This document shows positions 32,201 to 38,608 of a DNA stretch of 64,000 nucleotides, in pieces. Source of the stretch: Eucommia ulmoides (lineage: Eukaryota; Streptophyta; Magnoliopsida; Garryales; Eucommiaceae); contig CM028334.1 in assembly GCA_016647705.1 (NCBI GenBank), positions 12,619,546 to 12,683,545 on the forward strand, in the 5' to 3' direction. Both the position numbers and the translations under genes were made by a program. Numbering within the stretch: position 1 is the stretch's first letter; each line of letters opens with the position of its first letter. Below the pieces are notes generated by a model. The model saw nothing but the letters and a program-made list of their open reading frames with translations. It ran no database searches and was not told the DNA's origin.

Positions 32201-34968
32201 ACTTGGATTTCATGCGAAAGCTCGCGAGTATATCGTCCAAATCTATGAATAAGGACAGAAATAGCTGGAACGACGGCCAAAGCTAACACTGAAAAAAAAA
32301 AATTATACATATGAACAAAAGAATTTATCATAACAATATGATACAAAAAAAGGTTTGGAAATGATTAGTGAAAGTTTTTTTTTTTTTTTTTACATGTCAA
32401 CTTCCACGATGTTGCAAACATGAAGCCAAGTCCGATCAACGCTGCAAATAGATTTCTCATAGCCTTGGAAAGATTGGAAGTTGCTGCACCTCTAATGATC
32501 TGGATGTCTTCGGAAAGCCTATGTAGAAGCTCCCCAGTCCGAGTAACATCAAAAAAGGCTATTTCCTGTGATATTTCGCTCATTTTTTTTTTTCACACGG
32601 GCGACAATAATTTTAGATAAAATAAAAAAGGAAATAACTGTATTTTTACTTGGTGAATTAGGTGTCTGAACAAATTCTTTCTCAACCGAGCAATAATTCT
32701 TTTGCTGGAGGAAGAAAATAGCCATGCTCGGATCGCTGAGAAGATAGAACTGGAGGAAGCAAGAATAAAAAAAAAAAAAAAAAATCTGGTTTAGAAGGGT
32801 CATAATAATAATACTATAATATTTTCGTGAAGCCAAAAGAACTGGAGGAATGTTAATATACCCATTACCCAATAATGACAATCAAAAATATTTCCAGTAT
32901 AGTGTTCTTGATTGCATTCTGAGCTTCAATTTTCTGTTCTGGCGTTCGAATATTTCTTGACACGATATCGATTATTTTTCCACCTAACTTGGGCTGTAAA
33001 ATGAATATTTATGAGTTCGATAAATAAAATCAAGTGTGTTATCAATTCAAATTTCTTTTAAAAAAATAATAATAATTCAATGAACATACAATGAGTATAT
33101 TCGATGCTGAAGCAATGAACAAAGCAAACATGGCCATGATCAATCTCCATGCTTCAGGCTTTGCCTATCAAATAATCGCACGTCAGTTACCTTTTTTTTT
33201 TTTTTAAAAAAAATAAAAATAAATTATTATTATTTGTTTTTGAGATAATTGGTGATTAGTCCCACGGGTATAATATGTTATTAGTCCTACTTAAAACAAA
33301 ACTTTTTATTTAGTCTCTCAAATTGATTTTTACTTGCGTATTAGTCCCGCATATGTAATATTAGTTACGTGTATCTATGTAATATTAGTTAAATGTTACA
33401 AATTATATGTAAGTATATACAGGTACTTGTAACAAATATCTTACACACAAGTTAGATACATGTAACTGCGAGAGTGCAACGCATGTATTGTTTTGTTTTT
33501 TTTTTTTTTTTTTAATGCGGGCGGTTAAAACATAAGTTGTAATTGCGTATGAGACATGTAATTGTGAGAGTGCAACGCATGTATTGGGTCTTCTGACCTT
33601 TTTTTTTTTTTTTAATGTGCGCAGCTAAAACATAATTTGTAATTATGTATGAGAGGGACTTGCGACAGGATCCCTTTGTTTTTAGCTATACAATTCATGA
33701 GGAACAAAAACTGATAAGCATTTACTTACTAGTGAAAGTACTCTAGAAATCTCCGGATTTGAAGCTAAATTTCCCTGCAGAAGATCGATAAGTACGCGTT
33801 TGGAGAGACCCCAAAACCGTTGATTGAAATAATCCAAAATTAAGTAATTTTGAATTTTTCGAACTGTCAATGGAAATAATAAAGTATAATCACATTCACC
33901 TGTTCTGTATTACCAAGCTCAACGTCTGTATTTTCGGCCGCATGATTTTTCTTCCCCCTCACCTATACAATATATATATATATTTGAAAAAAAAAAATGA
34001 AATTAAAATAATAGAAGCCCCTAAAAAAATATGCAATTTTGAATGATTCAAGTAGCGCAAAAAAAATGATAAGCTAGCAATAAAAAAAAATATTGTAAAA
34101 TTAAAATTCAATGAAAATATGACATTATTCTAAATGGGTAAGATCAAAAAGAAAAAAAAAATTAAGCATAGGGCTATTAATGAACCAAACCGTTCGTGAA
34201 CTACTAGAGCTCGGCTCGATAATAACTCGTTCGAAACTCATTCATTCCATAAATGAACAAACCTCAATCTTTTATTAAAAAAACAAATATCATATATTCT
34301 AGCTACCTCGAACAGTGTAAAATTAAAATATTTTGTTCTATTTTTATTAAGAAAAATAGTAAAATAGACTCTAAAATTTTATAAAGAGTACAATTTTACA
34401 TATCCAAACTATCTAGAAGTTAATTCAATCAAATTGTAGTTTTATAACCTATTTAATTACTATAATAGATTGATTATTTGTAAATTTCTATTGATTCTTT
34501 ATAATTCTTATATTTTTATTCGTTCGTAAATTAAATATTTAAATTTTATATATAGATTTTCAAGAAACAATTATAAATAATTAATTTTATTTAAAAAGAT
34601 ATATTATTTATATAGTTATTAAGCATTAAAATTTAATTAATAAAATATATCTTTAAAAAAAAAAAAAATCTCGAAAAGGCTCGTAAACAGTTCGATTATT
34701 AAACGAATTAAGTTTGAATATAAGGTTTCAAGTTCGGCTCCAACTTAACTCGAACTTGAATAATATGAGAAATAAATGAATCAAATTTGAACACGGTTGG
34801 ACTGAGTTCATTTAACCCATTAAAGAGAATATGCAAAGAGTTCACAAGAATATGCCAAAAGCTTACTTGTCTATTCAAGAGAGGAGTTCTGTCACTTCCA
34901 AGCCCCTGCATGCCGGAAAATCTCTCTCTTAATTTTTTTTTTTTGTCTTCTCCACAGGAAGACTCCAT
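2148..34968 (-). CDS. ABCB27: Half-size ABC transporter, ABCB27/ALS1 (TAP2-like) type; exons 1-15, 3' end off-window
   Basis: Exons (minus strand): 34867-34968, 33900-33962, 33730-33774, 33090-33164, 32869-32993, 32650-32749, 32394-32565, 32170-32288, 31925-32035, 31341-31485, 31094-31226, 29992-30067, 29809-29874, 29612-29719, 2148-2255. All introns are GT-AG, all phases agree, and the 1548 bp give 516 codons without a stop. Layout: cytosolic N-terminus (aa 1-70), transmembrane domain (about 75-385), then the nucleotide-binding domain with A-loop Tyr412, Walker A GPSGGGKST (438-446) and Q-loop Gln486 (IVSQEP). Family members have roughly 640-650 residues, so about 130 (LSGGQ, Walker B, H-loop) should lie left of base 1. 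The known Arabidopsis member is a vacuolar-membrane half-transporter needed for aluminium tolerance; it works as a dimer. The family call is firm. Orthology to ABCB27 itself is inferred from remembered similarity. No exon looks decayed. Confidence 0.92.
2411..2436 (+). mobile_element. Possible left piece of an interrupted Copia LTR
   Basis: TGTGTCAGGTTTATTAG and the following AT-rich bases lead straight into the minus-strand Copia at 2437. The sequence right of that Copia (7320 onward) continues as a Copia LTR. The start with TG and the near-matching flanks (TTTAT / CTTAT) suggest the younger Copia inserted in this LTR. Confidence 0.35.
2437..2605 (-). repeat. 3' LTR of the 2.4-7.3 kb Copia
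   Basis: About 168 bp, clearly homologous to 7152-7319 (shared GATATATTGATATT and AGGGTTTTGACCTAAT). The inner end has lost the TG start (CATTAATG instead of TGTTAATG). Confidence 0.85.
2640..3330 (-). pseudogene. Copia RNase H region
   Basis: Read across frames on the minus strand, it gives the Copia RNase H pattern: [19 protein letters not shown], then [11 protein letters not shown], then HIETDYHF. In-frame stops occur. A long overlapping frame at 2795-3316 is a shadow and has no family match. Confidence 0.75.
3330..3960 (-). pseudogene. Copia reverse transcriptase
   Basis: The open stretch 3397-3894 contains [23 protein letters not shown] and the catalytic [10 protein letters not shown] (the Copia YVDD site with Met for Val). 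It continues out of frame toward RNase H. Confidence 0.85.
4400..5400 (-). pseudogene. Copia integrase core and C-terminal part
   Basis: The frame at 5015-5356 contains [12 protein letters not shown] and [17 protein letters not shown], typical of the Copia integrase core. The frame at 4413-4784 carries [13 protein letters not shown] and [12 protein letters not shown], the conserved segment downstream of the core. Frameshifts separate the pieces. Confidence 0.8.
5400..5840 (-). pseudogene. Copia protease-to-integrase linker
   Basis: The frame at 5624-5809 reads [20 protein letters not shown] then [16 protein letters not shown]. The next frame reads [15 protein letters not shown]. This is the stretch between the protease and GAG-pre-integrase domains of Copia. 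The protease DSGA site is not legible. Confidence 0.65.
5881..7137 (-). pseudogene. Decayed gag region of the minus-strand Copia
   Basis: Expected position of gag between PBS and protease. Only short broken frames remain (5881-6219, 6730-7059), without a clear zinc knuckle. Two stretches (6140-6240 and 6320-6420) repeat each other (AACCGATTG..., then ATGAACC...). Confidence 0.45.
7152..7319 (-). repeat. 5' LTR of the 2.4-7.3 kb Copia
   Basis: 168 bp. On the minus strand it runs from TGTTAATG to TTAACA. The PBS-like site follows directly at 7138-7151 (TCGTATCAAAAGCC, a decayed TGGTATCAGAGCC), so this is the 5' LTR. Confidence 0.85.
7320..8516 (+). mobile_element. Older Copia fragment: LTR, PBS and gag start
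   Basis: 7330-7560 looks like a Copia LTR. It carries a tandem copy of TTTTAGATATTTTATTTGTA followed by the ACTATATAAGTT promoter-like box (7356-7391 and 7421-7460). A PBS-like TGGCATCAAGATCC is at 7561-7574, then a gag start at 7762 ([11 protein letters not shown]). At 8261-8458 the frame reads [17 protein letters not shown] then [11 protein letters not shown], a characteristic Copia gag segment. Stops are frequent. It is cut off by the next Copia at about 8517; no matching 3' LTR was found. Confidence 0.65.
8517..8716 (+). repeat. 5' LTR of the plus-strand Copia
   Basis: Homologous to 16788-16979. Followed by a PBS-like TATCGAGAGCC (8721-8732), a variant of TGGTATCAGAGCC. Confidence 0.7.
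8733..9690 (+). other. Leader of the plus-strand Copia
   Basis: No open frame of note. C-rich, with many AAACCCTAGC/AACCCTAA runs (8830-9140), the usual look of the 5' untranslated leader of this kind of Copia rather than a telomere. Confidence 0.5.
9691..10560 (+). pseudogene. Copia gag
   Basis: The frame 9913-10134 encodes a UBN2-type gag core ([24 protein letters not shown]). A preceding shifted frame carries [11 protein letters not shown]. The downstream part (10200-10480) is shifted and shows [14 protein letters not shown]. No intact zinc knuckle is seen. Confidence 0.7.
10561..12110 (+). pseudogene. Copia protease, GAG-pre-integrase and integrase
   Basis: 10570-10690 carries [12 protein letters not shown] where Copia proteases have DSGANNHMTG, so the catalytic Asp is replaced by Tyr. 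[13 protein letters not shown] (10986-11025) is the GAG-pre-integrase motif. The integrase start reads [13 protein letters not shown] and VTFIDDYS (11160-11252). Stops interrupt throughout. Confidence 0.75.
12240..12637 (+). pseudogene. Copia reverse transcriptase, N-terminal part
   Basis: Broken frames read [20 protein letters not shown] and, after a shift, [20 protein letters not shown], the entry of Copia RT (usual form FLNGDL...). The sequence stops at the solo LTR and resumes at 14328. Confidence 0.75.
12638..14327 (+). mobile_element. Gypsy-type solo LTR A (1690 bp) inside Copia RT
   Basis: Starts TGATAGGAGTAAATTACC and ends GGCCACCA. It is homologous along its length to solo LTR B (14999-16367), for example TTGTTGAGCAT...TAGCTCATTT and the closing ATCCCTGTGGATACGATA. 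The host Copia reads LRKSLYGLK just after it. AGTAT lies at 12628-12632 and 14328-14332, but five extra bases separate the left copy from the TG, so the duplication is slightly imperfect. LTRs of this style belong to long-LTR Ty3/Gypsy elements. No internal region remains. Confidence 0.8.
12864..13292. repeat. Cluster of palindromic CCTAGG motifs in solo LTR A
   Basis: Eight CCTAGG cores, mostly in longer palindromes such as CCGCCTAGGCG, ACTGCCTAGGCAG and CCACCTAGGTGG, at 12864, 12884, 12934, 12956, 13010, 13220, 13241 and 13282 (approximate starts). The matching part of LTR B has GC-rich variants (CCACTGCTGCGGTGG, CCACCGCCGAGG) and no CCTAGG. Confidence 0.75.
14328..14998 (+). pseudogene. 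Copia reverse transcriptase C-terminal part and start of RNase H
   Basis: Continues the RT broken at 12637: [22 protein letters not shown], then the catalytic [11 protein letters not shown], then [14 protein letters not shown] and [15 protein letters not shown]. RNase H starts at [16 protein letters not shown] and is cut by solo LTR B. Confidence 0.8.
14999..16367 (+). mobile_element. Gypsy-type solo LTR B (1369 bp) with perfect target duplication
   Basis: Runs from TGATAGGTGTAATTTACC to CGCCACCA and is flanked by identical CGCAC 5-mers (14994-14998 and 16368-16372). Homologous to solo LTR A. The Copia RNase H continues across it, confirming an insertion reduced to a single LTR. Confidence 0.9.
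16368..16787 (+). pseudogene. Copia RNase H, C-terminal part
   Basis: Reads [25 protein letters not shown] and [18 protein letters not shown], the end of Copia RNase H. The polypurine tract AAGAAGGAG (16779-16787) directly precedes the 3' LTR. Confidence 0.85.
16788..16979 (+). repeat. 3' LTR of the plus-strand Copia
   Basis: Starts TGTTGAAATACA just after the purine tract and is homologous to 8517-8716. The exact end, near CTATATCTTTTTGCA, is uncertain by a few bases. Confidence 0.75.
16980..17188. other. Unassigned sequence between two elements
   Basis: AT-rich, no open frame. It could be original intron or the continuation of the Copia fragment at 7320-8516. AATCT (17184-17188) is the proposed left target-site copy of the Gypsy composite. 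Confidence 0.4.
17189..18062 (-). repeat. Gypsy LTR, inverted copy (874 bp)
   Basis: The reverse complement starts TGATAAGTGACCCCC and ends GACATCAACA. It matches 23645-24496 along its length. The LTR limits are supported by the solo copy at 60253-60997, which has the same ends and a clean target duplication. Confidence 0.85.
18063..18475 (-). other. 3' internal segment next to the inverted LTR; promoter region of the antisense ORF
   Basis: Reverse complement of 23241-23644 with mismatches (ACACGTGTC, TCCTGGACCATCC, GGACAAAGCCCTTATATA). On the plus strand TTATATAAAAAGGG (18438-18451) looks like a TATA box about 225 bp before the first ATG of the antisense ORF (18666). Confidence 0.6.
18430..18475 (+). 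promoter_or_regulatory. TATA-like promoter for the antisense ORF
   Basis: CCCTTATATAAAAAGGGCAC is a good TATA match, followed by pyrimidine-rich sequence (18500-18580) such as often surrounds plant start sites. The copy at 23252-23267 keeps TTTATATA but is cut off from any antisense ORF. Confidence 0.45.
18666..20985 (+). pseudogene. Antisense ORF of the Gypsy element, Transposase_28-like with coiled-coil tail
   Basis: The frame 18966-19274 contains [40 protein letters not shown] and [18 protein letters not shown]. This matches my recollection of the plant 'putative gypsy type transposon' domain (Pfam Transposase_28). Possible introns lie at 19409 (GGTGAGTC) to 19493 (TTGCAG) and 19676 to 19758. 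Downstream frames give charged, helix-rich peptide ([37 protein letters not shown]) ending near 20985. It lies between integrase and LTR, antisense to gag-pol. Extra antisense ORFs at this position are known from Tat-lineage Gypsy elements. Stops at 18897 and elsewhere make it non-functional as read. Confidence 0.65.
20986..22130. other. Non-coding interior of the Gypsy composite
   Basis: No significant frame. AATGAATGAAATATTTT near 21125 could serve as a poly(A) signal for the antisense ORF. 21210-21780 is full of short related phrases (CTGATCTCGG, TGAGCTTGG, CTCAGC). Confidence 0.5.
22131..23240 (-). pseudogene. Gypsy integrase, inverted and detached from RNase H
   Basis: On the minus strand, from right to left: zinc-binding region [20 protein letters not shown] and [15 protein letters not shown]; core [11 protein letters not shown] and [12 protein letters not shown] (a catalytic Asp of the usual SDNG replaced by Asn); [12 protein letters not shown]; then the C-terminal [17 protein letters not shown] and [14 protein letters not shown], ending near HLKRYY. 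Several stops and shifts. The N-terminal boundary coincides with where plus-strand pol breaks off at 29225. Confidence 0.85.
23241..23644 (+). other. Second copy of the 3' internal segment, upstream of the plus-strand LTR
   Basis: Homologous to the reverse complement of 18063-18475. In a normal element this segment precedes the 3' LTR. Here it precedes an LTR that is followed by PBS and gag, so the LTR at 23645 has 3'-LTR context on one side and 5'-LTR context on the other. Confidence 0.7.
23645..24496 (+). repeat. Gypsy LTR, direct copy (852 bp)
   Basis: Starts TGATGAGTGTAAAAATGG and ends AACTTCAACA. Matches 17189-18062 in reverse complement. U5 is followed by the PBS at 24499. Confidence 0.88.
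24499..24518 (+). other. Gypsy primer-binding site
   Basis: TTGACACCGTCTGTGGGAA (from 24499) is close to the plant Gypsy primer site TGGCGCCGTCTGTGGGAA. It lies two bases after the LTR end. Confidence 0.75.
24640..26520 (+). pseudogene. Gypsy gag
   Basis: Pieces in changing frames: [40 protein letters not shown] (25370-25556), then [13 protein letters not shown] and [17 protein letters not shown]. At 26129-26230 a different frame reads YCEFHRD and [19 protein letters not shown], the C-terminal gag segment of this lineage. Stops are frequent. Confidence 0.8.
26521..27040 (+). pseudogene. Gypsy aspartic protease
   Basis: The frame ending at 26741 carries [20 protein letters not shown], with the catalytic Asp-Gly-Gly-Ser site kept. 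A stop follows, and the next 300 bp continue in another frame ([13 protein letters not shown]). Confidence 0.75.
27130..28000 (+). pseudogene. Gypsy reverse transcriptase
   Basis: Contains [46 protein letters not shown] (27340-27600) and, one frame on, the catalytic [10 protein letters not shown] (27657-27686). At least two frameshifts (near 27300 and 27605). Confidence 0.88.
28000..29225 (+). pseudogene. Gypsy RNase H, broken before integrase
   Basis: Includes the tether segment [20 protein letters not shown] then [18 protein letters not shown] (28166-28284), followed by [20 protein letters not shown] (28588-28650), [30 protein letters not shown] and [12 protein letters not shown], a standard Gypsy RNase H. 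The frame runs to [19 protein letters not shown] at 29219 and is then lost at an LTR fragment, so integrase is missing on this strand. Confidence 0.88.
29228..29444 (+). repeat. Terminal 217 bp of the Gypsy LTR (U5 side)
   Basis: GGGCACACCCTGGCTA to GACATCAACA matches about 24280-24496. The 5' three quarters of the LTR are absent. Followed by GATCT, the proposed right target-site copy. Confidence 0.8.
29445..29611. other. Intron 14 sequence next to exon 14
   Basis: AT-rich and pyrimidine-rich, no coding signal. It contains ATATAAATAGG at 29477 but nothing else that can be identified. Confidence 0.4.
29612..30067 (-). CDS. ABCB27: Exons 12-14 of the ABCB27-like gene: first half of the ATPase domain
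   Basis: Exon 12 (29992-30067) encodes [16 protein letters not shown], with the A-loop tyrosine. Exon 13 (29809-29874) ends inside Walker A at GPSGGGK, and exon 14 (29612-29719) continues with [13 protein letters not shown] and [20 protein letters not shown]. The phase-2 exon 11 end (CTGGG) and exon 12 start (T) rebuild a glycine codon. Exon 14 ends CACAGAAAG/GTAAC; it is in phase 0 with exon 15, which lies 27 kb away. Confidence 0.93.
30099..30777 (-). mobile_element. Tandem TRIM with three LTRs, in intron 11
   Basis: Three LTRs of 114-115 bp (30099-30213, 30341-30454, 30663-30777) separated by two short internal regions. On the minus strand each LTR begins TGTT(G/A)AATC, and the internal sequence after the third begins TGGTATCAGAG (PBS). 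GCGTGAGGGGGCG-like purine tracts precede the next LTR. No coding capacity. The whole unit is flanked by perfect GAAAG repeats (30094-30098, 30778-30782), so it inserted as one piece or expanded in place by LTR exchange. Confidence 0.88.
30783..31093. other. Rest of intron 11
   Basis: AT-rich. CAAACACCACTTTG (30859) and CTGTTCCTCAAAAATT (30899) recall Tourist-like MITE ends, but no pair of ends was found. Confidence 0.35.
31094..34968 (-). CDS. ABCB27: Exons 1-11 of the ABCB27-like gene: N-terminus and transmembrane domain
   Basis: Start ATG at 34968 ([12 protein letters not shown]); an in-frame upstream ATG at 35013 is the alternative. Exon 1 carries a lysine run and a PLLNRQ segment typical of N-termini in this group. 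Exons 4-6 hold the first membrane helices ([35 protein letters not shown]). Exon 7 has [20 protein letters not shown], the coupling region conserved in TAP-like ABCB proteins. Exon 9 gives [11 protein letters not shown] and exon 10 a late helix pair. Two splice choices were decided by frame: exon 6 begins after CCTCCAG at 32750, and exon 7 after CACAG at 32566; nearer AGs give no family match. The introns hold TRIM, MITE and AT-rich repeat insertions but leave splice sites intact. Confidence 0.9.
31505..31638 (-). mobile_element. Solo TRIM LTR in intron 9
   Basis: Homologous to the LTRs at 30.1-30.8 kb (CCTAACTCACTCTCAAAAGA, GCGATGTGGGATTCAACA). It has a 20-bp internal duplication (GATGCTTTGTAAGATGAGGA / GACGCTTTGTCAGATGAAGA), which explains the 134-bp length. 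No clear target duplication. Confidence 0.75.
31744..31918. mobile_element. Probable Tourist-like MITE in intron 9
   Basis: GGGGCTTGTTTAGTGC at the left and CCTAAACAGACACC at the right are imperfect inverted ends of the kind seen in Tourist elements. The interior is T-rich and A-rich. The right edge lies close to the donor of exon 9 (31924), which is intact. Confidence 0.45.
33238..33660. repeat. Dispersed AT-rich repeat, copy 1 (intron 3)
   Basis: Homologous to 45520-45930 in the same orientation: GTGATTAGTC, GGTATAATATGTTATTAGT, ATGTTACAAATTATAT, GCATGTATTGGGTCTTC, a T tract, then TTGCAATTGCGTATGAGA. The last 100 bp are themselves duplicated (33470-33560 and 33566-33660). No coding capacity and no recognised ends. 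Confidence 0.7.
34165..34800. repeat. AT-rich interspersed repeat in intron 1
   Basis: Left side reads GGGCTATTAATGAACCAAAC then GAGCTCGGCTCGATAA. Right side reads AAGGCTCGTAAACAG, AGTTCGGCTCCAAC and AACACGGTTGGACTGAGTTC. Partly inverted GGCTCG-containing sides around an AT-rich core are common in plant non-autonomous DNA elements, but ends and target duplication are not clear. Confidence 0.35.
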
Positions 34969-35201
34969 GAAGTGATTACATGCATATATAAGCCTCCGAA
35001 TAATCCTAAACATGCTGCATCTAATTTATTTTACATTTTTTTTCCCATTTACACGGCATGCCTTGTGCTTTGAATTCTTTATGATCCTTTTGTTCGTAAT
35101 TAGAAAACGATTTTATGTTTTTTAGGTCAAACAGTTTTTTTTCTCATATAAAATTATATTAATATGAGCACATAAAAAGTTGGGCACAAGTTGTGTCATT
35201 A

Positions 35202-35510
35202 GGCTCCGTTTAGTTCCCCAATTCTACTATTTCTTTTCAAAATTTTGAGATTAATGTACAAAAATGTGTTAAATAAACATGTTTCTGTTTTCAAAATTTT
35301 GAGAGTAATTTGGAGTTATTTCCTAAATTCCTTAATAATTTGAGAAACAAAAAAATGTTGATCAATTCACTCTCACAAAACTAATTTCATTACCATCCTG
35401 CCGCCCCCGACCAGTAGCCAACACCACCACCTGATAATCAACACCCCGCTAGCAACGACCAATCCACTGGCCAACACACCCCACCGGCGACCACTACCAC
35501 ACTGGCCACC

Positions 35511-35543
<33 letters not shown>

Positions 35544-35660
35544 AAGAAAGAAAGAAAGAAGGAATGAATGTTGCAACAAAACGTGTTTTTTGTTTCCATT
35601 CTCATCTCATTTCATTAGAAGTAAAACTAGAAAAACAAAAACACAAACCAAACACCACCT
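35202..35660. mobile_element. Tourist-like MITE upstream of the ABC transporter gene
   Basis: Left end GGCTCCGTTTAGTTCCC after TTA (35199-35201); right end AACCAAACACCACC before TAA. The core holds a C-rich stretch (35398-35515), an A run and a GAAA repeat (35540-35560). It starts only about 230 bp from the proposed start codon, so it may lie in or near the promoter. Confidence 0.6.
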
Positions 35661-36428
35661 AATTTATGTTGCGGATGTACTTATGATAATTAATTATTAA
35701 CCAATTAGATTTTTATTTTATTTTTTAATAAATTAGGATGAAAATGCATCATTATGAAGTTGCCTATTAGCATACGGGCTGAACCATGCTTTATTCTATG
35801 TCACTATCAGCCCAAGTCCAACAATTTTGGTGGGCCTATGGCATGCAACATGCCTTTAACATTGAGTCAGACCAAGTCCAACACGTCAGTGGACCTATTA
35901 CTAGGTCTTCAGACCAAATTATTTCGATAAATATTAAAAACACCCTTCTTCGTTTTAATAACACTAGAAATCCCCCTTTTTTGGTTTTGTTATCCCATTT
36001 TATTAACAAAATGGCTCTACGACATAATATTTTTCGCCCTTGCAACATAGTATTTTTTATTTTATTCTCGTTTATTTTCTATTCTTTTTTTATTCCTATT
36101 GTTTTATTTTTTATTTTTGTGCATTTGTAGAAAATAATAAATTAATCAGAAACAAAAACATAGAAAATAAAAAAGTAACACGAAAAAAAATAATTTTTTT
36201 TAAAAAAGGGTGATTTGGTATTAGCCCCAAATCCCATGCTTTAAATAGAATTATCCCCACGCTACTCTTTTTTTTAAACGAAAATCTTGAGGCAAATGAT
36301 TAATTTGATATGGAAAATGGTGCTCTTCCATGTCCTCCAAGTGAAATAACTAATAGAAATGGAAAGGAGGTCAAAAATACATACACCACGTTACCGTACA
36401 CCTGAAGACCCTTATCCATGGATACTTA
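35661..36428. other. Intergenic sequence, no feature recognised
   Basis: AT-rich. Frames at 35786-36130 and the opposite strand have no family resemblance. Confidence 0.5.
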
Positions 36429-36806
36429 TGTTGAATCTCACATCGTTTGTTGCCTAATCCTGAGCTATATATAAAATCAAGGGCAATGATCTTACAAAGA
36501 CGTCTTTTGAGAGCAAATTAAGTCCATTAGATTTCTACATGGTATTAAAGCCAGACTATTGTTTGATGTTGCGATGTTGAATCCCACATTAATGATGGGC
36601 TCCCGATATTCGTTCGTAGTGGTTTGTCAAAGTCCACAATACATTGAGGGAGCGTATTGAATTCCACATTGATATCGAGCCCCCGATATTTGTTTGCAGT
36701 GGTTTATCAAGAAGTACATCCTGCGCGTGAGGGGGACGTATTGAATCCCACATTGTTTGTGTTATCTAATCCTGAATTATATATAAAATTGAGGGTAATC
36801 CTTATG
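36429..36806 (+). mobile_element. TRIM element, plus strand, with truncated 3' LTR
   Basis: The 5' LTR is 36429-36539 (TGTTGAATCTCACATCG... TTCTACA), followed by PBS TGGTATTAAAGCC. The 200-bp internal part contains two partial LTR-like starts (36573, 36655) and the purine tract GCGTGAGGGGG. The second LTR starts at 36739 (TATTGAATCCCACATTG) and breaks off near 36806. Same family as the intron TRIMs. Confidence 0.8.
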
Positions 36807-36814
36807 TTATATGT

Positions 36815-37085
36815 GATCAAACTAAAACCATAGTTGATAATCCTACAACATGTGCTGCTTTAGATGATGAAGATATAGTCTTTCAGCATGCTGGACCAAC
36901 TCAACATAATTGGTGTCTTGACTCAGGTGCCAATTGCCATGTCACCAATGATCTATCCAAGTTGACAATCCATTATCCATACGAAGGTACAGACTCTATG
37001 ACTGTTGGTAGTGGTCAAGAGATCTCTATTGAACAAACTGGGAATGGCATTCTCAAAACTCTCCTTAAATTTCTTCTCCCATAGC
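36815..37085 (+). pseudogene. Copia protease fragment
   Basis: Reads NWCLDSGANCHVTNDLSKLT and DSMTVGSGQEISI, the Copia protease with its catalytic DSGA intact. No other Copia domain flanks it. It joins directly to the truncated TRIM LTR, which suggests deletion or template switching. Confidence 0.75.
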
Positions 37086-37978
37086 ATTTTTTGTTGAGAT
37101 ATTAGGTTTTAATGATATTACACTCACAGAATTTAAAATTGTATTAAAAATATATTAAATTCGTCTAGAATTGTATTAAAAATATACTAAAAATAGAGTT
37201 CAATTGGTCTAAAATTATATTAAAAATATATTAAAAAATAAAAATTGCAAATTCCAGTCGACCGATCCCCTTCACCGGTCAACCATGTGGACTAGAAGGT
37301 TGAAAAAAAAAATAGAACTAAGAAATTAGTCAACCGAATTGACCAACTAATAAACTGATCAGACCAAAGACTTAGATTCCCTTTGTTCGGTAAACTGATT
37401 AGTCGACTGATTGGGGGCAGAAACCTATTTAGCTTAATATCATATGAAGATCGATCAATCGAAATGACATTCGATCAAACGATTTATGTAGACCTACTGT
37501 CGCTCTCGATTTTTCTGAATATAAGAAATGATTAGTTTTGAAAAAGTGAAAGAAGGGGTTTTAAAAAACATCGGTTTTCTCTTAAAAGGCATAGGTAATT
37601 TTTTAATGAAAGAAGTCACCATTTAACATTAAGTTTAATTTATGTGCTAAGTCACTTAATTGTTATAAAAAATAATTTTAAAAGGCCCAAGTAAAATTTA
37701 ACTCCAAAATCGCTCCAACCAAAGACTCATTTAAAAGAGTTTGGGTCAATTATGCTAGGAAAAAACGTTAGGTATCCTAAGACATCCATTCGAAAATGGT
37801 ACTTTATATCTAATGGAGTCCAATTAGTTCAAGTCTGAATATTTTATTTTATTTTTCCTTTATTATGAAACTCTTTTGGTGTTCTTCAAATTAAAGTAAA
37901 CAAACTTCAGGGTTCGGTTGTACTTCGTCGCACTTCATTCCTATTTTTTATATCATAACCATAATGGTAAATGTGACA
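37086..37978. other. AT-rich intergenic sequence
   Basis: Contains short tandem ATTGTATTAAAAATATA units (37138-37240) and a CCGGTCAACC/GACCGATC-rich patch (37255-37480). No coding signal. Confidence 0.45.
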
Positions 37979-38608
37979 TGTTAAAATTTTCACCACGAAA
38001 ATTTTAACCGAGTGATGGCCTAGTTGCGCACCAACTAGTTAGCTACGTTCTTGCAACGTTATATAACAGAATATACCGAAACAGACAATACGAAAACACA
38101 CCCGCGCAACAGCACAACAACGATTATGAGAAAACCTAACCCTGTATTTAACTCAAGAATAAGGAACCACAAGTCTACAATCTCGGTCTAAATTCGCAGG
38201 AACCCACTCTCTACTAAAATTAAACTAACAAACATGACTATTTATAGAGAATTACAGTAGTTAACAATCCCAACTGCATAGGCAAATTTCTAACACATGT
38301 CTGCCACTTGTCCAGCCCACAGAAGACAGTTTTCTAGCTTGAAAACCGCCGAGAAACTGCCACAGAAACTATCATGAACTGCCTAGCATGTCTTGCACAT
38401 GTCTGTAGCTTCTAGTCCTTCATCTCACCACGAGCTATACTCCATTCCAATGTTTTTGCATTATGCTAACATCTTGTCCTGTTGTCATCCCGTTCCTTTA
38501 GTCATGCCGACATTCACCAACACCTCGCCACGCTGCCCATATGGCCAGAACGTGTCTTGCACTCACGTTCTGTTTGTTGCATCGTTATGCCCAACGCTAC
38601 GTTTTGAA
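37979..38608 (-). repeat. 3' LTR of the gag-only Gypsy element
   Basis: Begins (plus strand) TGTTAAAATTTTCACC and ends near GCTACGTTTTGAACA. Homologous to 39268-39885. Confidence 0.7.

Noticed and set aside
32549..32881. 110-codon minus frame over exon 6
   Set aside because: It reads intron and the wrong frame; the CCTCCAG acceptor gives [11 protein letters not shown], which fits the family.
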